DNA of 8,764 bases from Flavobacteriales bacterium (lineage in GTDB: Bacteria; Bacteroidota; Bacteroidia; NS11-12g; UBA955): NCBI GenBank assembly GCA_947464515.1, contig CANHXF010000057.1, forward strand, positions 1-8,764, in the 5' to 3' direction. Both the position numbers and the translations under genes were made by a program. Below, piece after piece: positions 5,422-8,764 of the stretch (positions within the stretch are counted from its first letter, which is position 1; each line of letters begins with the position of its first letter). The notes under the pieces are model-generated. The model worked only from the letters and a program-made list of their open reading frames with translations. It ran no database searches and was not told where the DNA came from.

Positions 5422-7344
5422 ATGATTACTCAAAACTCAATCGAACAACTGCTAAATGTGGTTAACATCGAGGATGTAGTGGGTGATTTTGTGTCGCTTA
5501 AACGCTCTGGCCCCCGATATAAGGGCTGTTGTCCGTTCCACGATGAGAAGACCCCAAGCTTTGTTGTTTCTCCTTCCATAGGTATTTACAAGTGCTTTGG
5601 CTGTCAGAAAGGCGGCAATGCCATCCAGTTTATGATGGATATTGATAATTTGAATTTTGTGGAGGCGGCAAAAAGCCTCGCGAAGCGATTTGGAGTAGAG
5701 TTGGAGGAAACGCATGTTGAGAATCAGGATGCGCATCAAGAAGCCCAACGTCAGCGAGAATCCATTCAGGCCGCGGTAGATTTTGCCCAAGGTTTTTTCG
5801 TCAATCAATTGTTTGATGGCGAAGAGGGTAAGTCGATTGGTTTGCCCTATTTCAAGGAGCGCGGTTTCACCGTTGAGACGATAAAAAAATGGGGGCTAGG
5901 CTATAGTCCAGAGTCGTGGGAGGCTTTGGCCGGTCATTCCAAGGTCAAAGGGTTTAATGCCGAGGTTATGGTTTCGGCTGGGCTTTTGAAACTGCGCGAT
6001 AACGGAACGCATTACGATTTGTTTCGACATCGTGTGATGTTCTCTATTTATTCGGTGACAGGAAAGGTGATTGCTTTTGCTGGACGGAAGATGAGTAGCA
6101 CCGACCCATCGCCGAAATACGTCAACTCTCCCGAAACCGACCTCTATAAAAAGAGCGATGTTCTTTTTGGCTTGTTTCAGGCCAAGAATTCGATTAAAAA
6201 GGCCGATAAGGTCTATATGACCGAAGGGTATACGGATGTAATTACGTTGAGTCAGGCCGGCATCGAGAATGTTGTTGCGAGTTCGGGTACCGCGTTAACC
6301 CCGGGACAGATTAAGTTGCTAAAACGCTTTACGGACAACGTGACGGTGGTTTACGATGGCGATGCGGCGGGGATTAAGGCATCGTTACGAGGGATAGATC
6401 TGTTGCTACAGGATGGGTTGAATGTGCGTGTGGTGTCATTGCCGGAGGGTCAGGATCCAGATTCGTTTTGTCAGAAGATGGGCGGGGACGATTTCCAGGC
6501 TTATTTGAATGAAAACGAGGAGACGTTCATCCACTTTAAGGCCAAGTTATTAATTGATGAGTGCAAGCACGATCCGCTGAAGAAGTCGGATGCGATACGT
6601 GAGATATTGAAGAGTGTTTCGTTGATAGCCGATGGGCTGAAGCGCTCCGCCTTAACCCGAGACTTATCGCAGATATGCGAAATAGAGGAGTCGGTGTTGG
6701 TTCAGGAGTTAGGTAAGCTGCTCCGACAGCAGAAGGCGAAGGAAGAGCAAGCATTTGTAAGTCAGATTGCATCCATCACTCATGAGTTGGGGGTGGGGAT
6801 GATTGCGCCGGCGAAGCCGGCGCTCACAGACCATCACCAAGAACTGGCGGTTTTTAGACTTTTACTATTGCACGGCAATGAAGCCTTGGATGCAGAACAA
6901 ACCGTGTTTCACCATTTGGTGGAGAAGGTTTTGAACGATCCTGATCTGGTGTTTGAAGATGAACTCGCCATTCGATTGATTGCCGAAGCAGCGCAACTCG
7001 AGGCTTGGCCCGAAAAAGAGCATTTTATACATCACATGGATAGTGAAATTGCGGCTTGGGCTGCTGGGATTTTAGCTGGCGGACATACACTGAGTAAGGC
7101 ATTTGAAGATAATTTTATTGATGTATCTCGTCCGGAATCAACGGTAAAAGAGCAAGTGAAAAATGTGATTCTGCATCTCAAACGGAAAAAATTCGACAAA
7201 AGTCTTAATCTCGCCCTGTCCATGTTGGAAAATCCTGAGGTAACTCCAGAGGAAATGATGGAAATACTCGATTATATCAAAGCGATAAACATCAAAAAGA
7301 AGGAAATTGCCGACGATTTAGGGAATTCGATCAGTTGGATTTGA
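5422..7344 (+). CDS. dnaG: DNA primase
   Basis: A 640-residue replicative primase, which makes RNA primers for lagging-strand synthesis at the replication fork and docks on the DnaB helicase. The N-terminal CHC2 zinc-binding domain has C37-P-F-H40 and C58-F-G-C61, followed by HDEKTPSF, the usual ssDNA-binding signature. The catalytic core has YVNSPET and LFG around 233-251, then the TOPRIM elements: EGYTDV with E268 and D272, YDGDAAG with D312 and D314, and EGQDPDSF (342-349). A linker (about 430-470) leads to the C-terminal helicase-interaction domain (about 475-640), which is diverged as is usual. All key residues are present, so it should be active. The ATG at 5422 matches the family N-terminus and has no Shine-Dalgarno. 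The gene stands alone: no rpsU or rpoD neighbours are in the window. Base composition falls in the 3' part (about 53 % GC around 6361-6420, about 35 % around 7141-7200), and a perfect GC-rich inverted repeat sits in the linker. Confidence 0.98.
   Translation: MITQNSIEQLLNVVNIEDVVGDFVSLKRSGPRYKGCCPFHDEKTPSFVVSPSIGIYKCFGCQKGGNAIQFMMDIDNLNFVEAAKSLAKRFGVELEETHVENQDAHQEAQRQRESIQAAVDFAQGFFVNQLFDGEEGKSIGLPYFKERGFTVETIKKWGLGYSPESWEALAGHSKVKGFNAEVMVSAGLLKLRDNGTHYDLFRHRVMFSIYSVTGKVIAFAGRKMSSTDPSPKYVNSPETDLYKKSDVLFGLFQAKNSIKKADKVYMTEGYTDVITLSQAGIENVVASSGTALTPGQIKLLKRFTDNVTVVYDGDAAGIKASLRGIDLLLQDGLNVRVVSLPEGQDPDSFCQKMGGDDFQAYLNENEETFIHFKAKLLIDECKHDPLKKSDAIREILKSVSLIADGLKRSALTRDLSQICEIEESVLVQELGKLLRQQKAKEEQAFVSQIASITHELGVGMIAPAKPALTDHHQELAVFRLLLLHGNEALDAEQTVFHHLVEKVLNDPDLVFEDELAIRLIAEAAQLEAWPEKEHFIHHMDSEIAAWAAGILAGGHTLSKAFEDNFIDVSRPESTVKEQVKNVILHLKRKKFDKSLNLALSMLENPEVTPEEMMEILDYIKAINIKKKEIADDLGNSISWI
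6805..6823. repeat. Perfect GC-rich inverted repeat inside dnaG
   Basis: GCGCCGGC (6805-6812), spacer GAA, then GCCGGCGC (6816-6823): an exact 8-bp inverted repeat with a 3-base loop, all G or C in the stem. It encodes part of IAPAKPAL in the linker between the primase core and the helicase-interaction domain. There is no following T run, so it is not an intrinsic terminator. No second copy is seen in the window. Confidence 0.75.
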
Positions 7345-7378
7345 AGTTAAGTCGTTGTAATTCAGTATTTTAATTTTT

Positions 7379-7394
7379 TGGCACGCCGTTTGCA
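7379..7394 (+). promoter_or_regulatory. Sigma-54 (RpoN) -24/-12 promoter
   Basis: TGGCACG (7379-7385), four bases (CCGT), then TTGCA (7390-7394): a full match to the sigma-54 consensus TGGCACG-N4-TTGCW, with the invariant GG (7380-7381) and GC (7392-7393) separated by the required 10 bases. It lies in the 61-base gap after dnaG and points at the secreted lysozyme-like gene. Counting C7393 as -12 puts the transcription start at about 7405, one base before the ATG. Activation would need an enhancer-binding protein, whose site would be expected inside the 3' end of dnaG; I could not identify one. Confidence 0.75.
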
Positions 7395-7405
7395 TACTGG
7401 CCGGT

Positions 7406-7993
7406 ATGTTTAAAAACAAATTAGTCATTCCAACATTCGTATTACTTTTCCTTACCGTTGCGGCGATAGGAAAAACGGCTTTTGGAACCGACAAAATAAT
7501 TCCCGTGGCTGAAGTGAAAGCGTCAGACACCGCGGTAGTTACCGTAAACGATTCTTTGTATTTTGATTCATTAGAACTTTCTTTAAAGCGCATTCCCAAC
7601 GCACAACCTATGTATTCTGTTGCCAAGAAGGCAATTGGCAAGTGGGCTAAGTTGTTTATCGCAGTAAAAATTGTTGAAAGTGGTAACGATGGCGATAATT
7701 CTATCTATGCTCGTCGCGATTACAACCTCACTGGTATGCGTCAACCCCGCGTTCGTAAAACAATGTCGTTGGGTGCTACCAAAAACAAATACGCCCGTTA
7801 CGCCAGCTGGTATGATTGCATGGTGGATTTTGGAATGTACTTGGATGGAATGGAAAGAGGCTTCATCAAAAAGCATCACCGTCCAGTTAGAAACAGCCAA
7901 GAGATGGTTAAATATCTTTATGGTAAGTACAATTCTCACCCCGTGTGGCGTAAACGTACCTTGTACGTATTGAAGAATTTTAAGTGGAAGTAA
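7406..7993 (+). CDS. Secreted lysozyme/glucosaminidase-like protein
   Basis: A 195-residue exported protein. The N-terminus MFKNKLVIPTFVLLFLTVAA is a clear signal peptide (charged start then hydrophobic core to about residue 21; cleavage probably near residue 27). After a short linker, residues about 70-195 resemble the glucosaminidase / lysozyme-like fold common in Bacteroidota: AVKIVESGN with E91 as the likely catalytic glutamate, YNLTGMRQPRVRKTMSLG (106-123) matching the NLFGMK-type motif, and YASWYDCMVDFGMYLD (132-147) matching the substrate-side YxSWxxSVxDY pattern. The expected role is cleavage or remodelling of peptidoglycan in the periplasm, but overall similarity is modest and the enzyme activity is inferred. 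It starts one base after the predicted sigma-54 start site, so its mRNA may be leaderless. It is convergent with the MFS gene, and the two stop codons touch (TAATTA). Confidence 0.72.
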   Translation: MFKNKLVIPTFVLLFLTVAAIGKTAFGTDKIIPVAEVKASDTAVVTVNDSLYFDSLELSLKRIPNAQPMYSVAKKAIGKWAKLFIAVKIVESGNDGDNSIYARRDYNLTGMRQPRVRKTMSLGATKNKYARYASWYDCMVDFGMYLDGMERGFIKKHHRPVRNSQEMVKYLYGKYNSHPVWRKRTLYVLKNFKWK

Positions 7994-8764
7994 TTACATC
8001 TGGTGCTTGTATCGCAGACAGTATAAACTGAATCCTAGTGCGATAAAAAAGGCGGAACCGCTGAATCCAAATATTCCGACATAGTTCCAGCTCATTCCTT
8101 TGATAAAATAGTTTGCGGTAAGGCCGCCGACGATAATTCCCAATTCTAAAAACATGAATAACATCGCTAGGGCACGTCCTCTGTGATGGTTATCTGCGGT
8201 GTCGCTCGCCCAGGCAAATAAACTCGGTGCGTTAAATCCTTGTCCGATTCCGTAAAGGATAGCCGAACCCGCAAACCAGAATAATCCTGGTAATTCGCAA
8301 GTTGAGCAGTGGGTTTGGTGTTGATGTTGGAGGCAAATCGACATATAAACCAAGATCGACATAGACAAAACTTGTGCTGCGGTTCCGATGGCGGTGCTCC
8401 ATGCGCGACCTAAGGCATCGCTCACACGACCGCTTATCAGTCGAAACAACAACGAAACGCCGATATAAATACTTAAAAACAATCCTTTGTTTGTGTAGCC
8501 CATTTCTAGGGTAAAATCGGACATTACGGTGAGTATCGATCCCAGTGAAATGCAAACCAAGAACATAATAAAACTGGGACGCCACGCGGGAAAATAGAAC
8601 AGGTTTCGGATGTTGAATACAAATTCTTTTCGGTTTGATATTGTGCGCGTTTCAGGCAAGCTCATAAAGACTAGCCAAGCTAAAGAAGCCAGGGCTGCAC
8701 TGGTGTAATAGAGAATATCTACCCCAAAATGCAATGCGATAACTGCGCCCAGTGCATAGCCAAC
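7994..8764 (-). CDS. MFS transporter, C-terminal half
   Basis: The gene runs off the right edge. The frame stays open to the last base, and the residues before the TTG at 8734 (VGYALGAVIA) are hydrophobic and in keeping with a transmembrane segment, so that TTG is not the start. About 256 residues are visible with roughly seven to eight hydrophobic segments, i.e. the second half of a 12-helix major facilitator. SGRVSDALGRAWS is the second-half version of MFS motif A in the cytoplasmic loop between helices 8 and 9, and YGIGQGFNAPSLFAW and the NHHRGRALAM segment are the usual helix 10-11 region of drug- or sugar-phosphate-type families. The predicted periplasmic loop between helices 9 and 10 carries a His/Cys-rich stretch, CLQHQHQTHCSTC. 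The substrate is unknown. Confidence 0.85.
   Translation of the reverse strand, partial: VGYALGAVIALHFGVDILYYTSAALASLAWLVFMSLPETRTISNRKEFVFNIRNLFYFPAWRPSFIMFLVCISLGSILTVMSDFTLEMGYTNKGLFLSIYIGVSLLFRLISGRVSDALGRAWSTAIGTAAQVLSMSILVYMSICLQHQHQTHCSTCELPGLFWFAGSAILYGIGQGFNAPSLFAWASDTADNHHRGRALAMLFMFLELGIIVGGLTANYFIKGMSWNYVGIFGFSGSAFFIALGFSLYCLRYKHQM

Noticed and set aside
6805..6823. Intrinsic terminator inside dnaG
   Set aside because: Strong stem but no T run on either side, and it is in the middle of an intact essential gene.
8732..8764. MFS gene starting at TTG 8734 as a complete half-size transporter
   Set aside because: The frame continues without a stop to the window edge and the upstream residues look like a membrane helix, so it is a truncated view of a full transporter.

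Overview
The window looks like the chromosome of a member of the Bacteroidota, probably a flavobacterium-like or cryomorph-like lineage. The grounds are: start codons without clear Shine-Dalgarno sequences; upstream boxes matching the Bacteroidota -7 element TAnnTTTG; a short START-like (AHSA1/SRPBCC) protein of a type common in that phylum; and an acyl-CoA reductase (LuxC-like) C-terminus of the Bacteroidota kind. Base composition is moderate: 60-base lines counted by hand ranged from about 35 to 63 % GC. The organism assignment is inference from these family resemblances, not a database result.

Layout. 1-368 (+) is the 3' end of an acyl-CoA reductase. It converges directly on a minus-strand block, 369-3656: arginase, a GT39/ArnT-like membrane glycosyltransferase, and a PAP2 phosphatase (the first gene of the block when read on its own strand). 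The PAP2 and glycosyltransferase genes overlap by 11 bases and form a translationally coupled pair, probably handling polyprenyl-phosphate or lipid A. A 99-base divergent gap separates PAP2 from a START-like protein (3756-4157, +), which converges on an M20-family amidohydrolase (4165-5355, -). That gene is divergent from dnaG, the replicative primase (5422-7344, +), and the two seem to share a compact promoter region with a palindromic core. After dnaG lies a consensus sigma-54 promoter and a small secreted lysozyme/glucosaminidase-like protein (7406-7993, +). This abuts, stop to stop, the C-terminal half of an MFS transporter (7994-8764, -) that runs off the window.

How the genes work together. 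Most are housekeeping or metabolic and are not obviously one system. The PAP2/GT39 pair is the clearest functional unit (cell-envelope lipid-linked sugar transfer). Arginase and the M20 amidohydrolase are both nitrogen or amino-acid catabolic enzymes but sit in different transcription units. No phage, transposon, CRISPR, tRNA or rRNA signal was seen, and no intergenic stretch reaches 300 bases.

Most notable points: (1) a textbook -24/-12 sigma-54 promoter whose predicted transcription start falls one base before the ATG of the secreted lysozyme-like gene, implying a leaderless or nearly leaderless mRNA; (2) a near-symmetric divergent promoter core between the amidohydrolase gene and dnaG; (3) a perfect GC-rich 8-bp inverted repeat inside the dnaG linker; (4) convergent genes joined stop to stop through TAATTA with no room for terminators; (5) a His/Cys-rich loop in the MFS transporter. 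I did not find convincing evidence of an undescribed multi-gene system.
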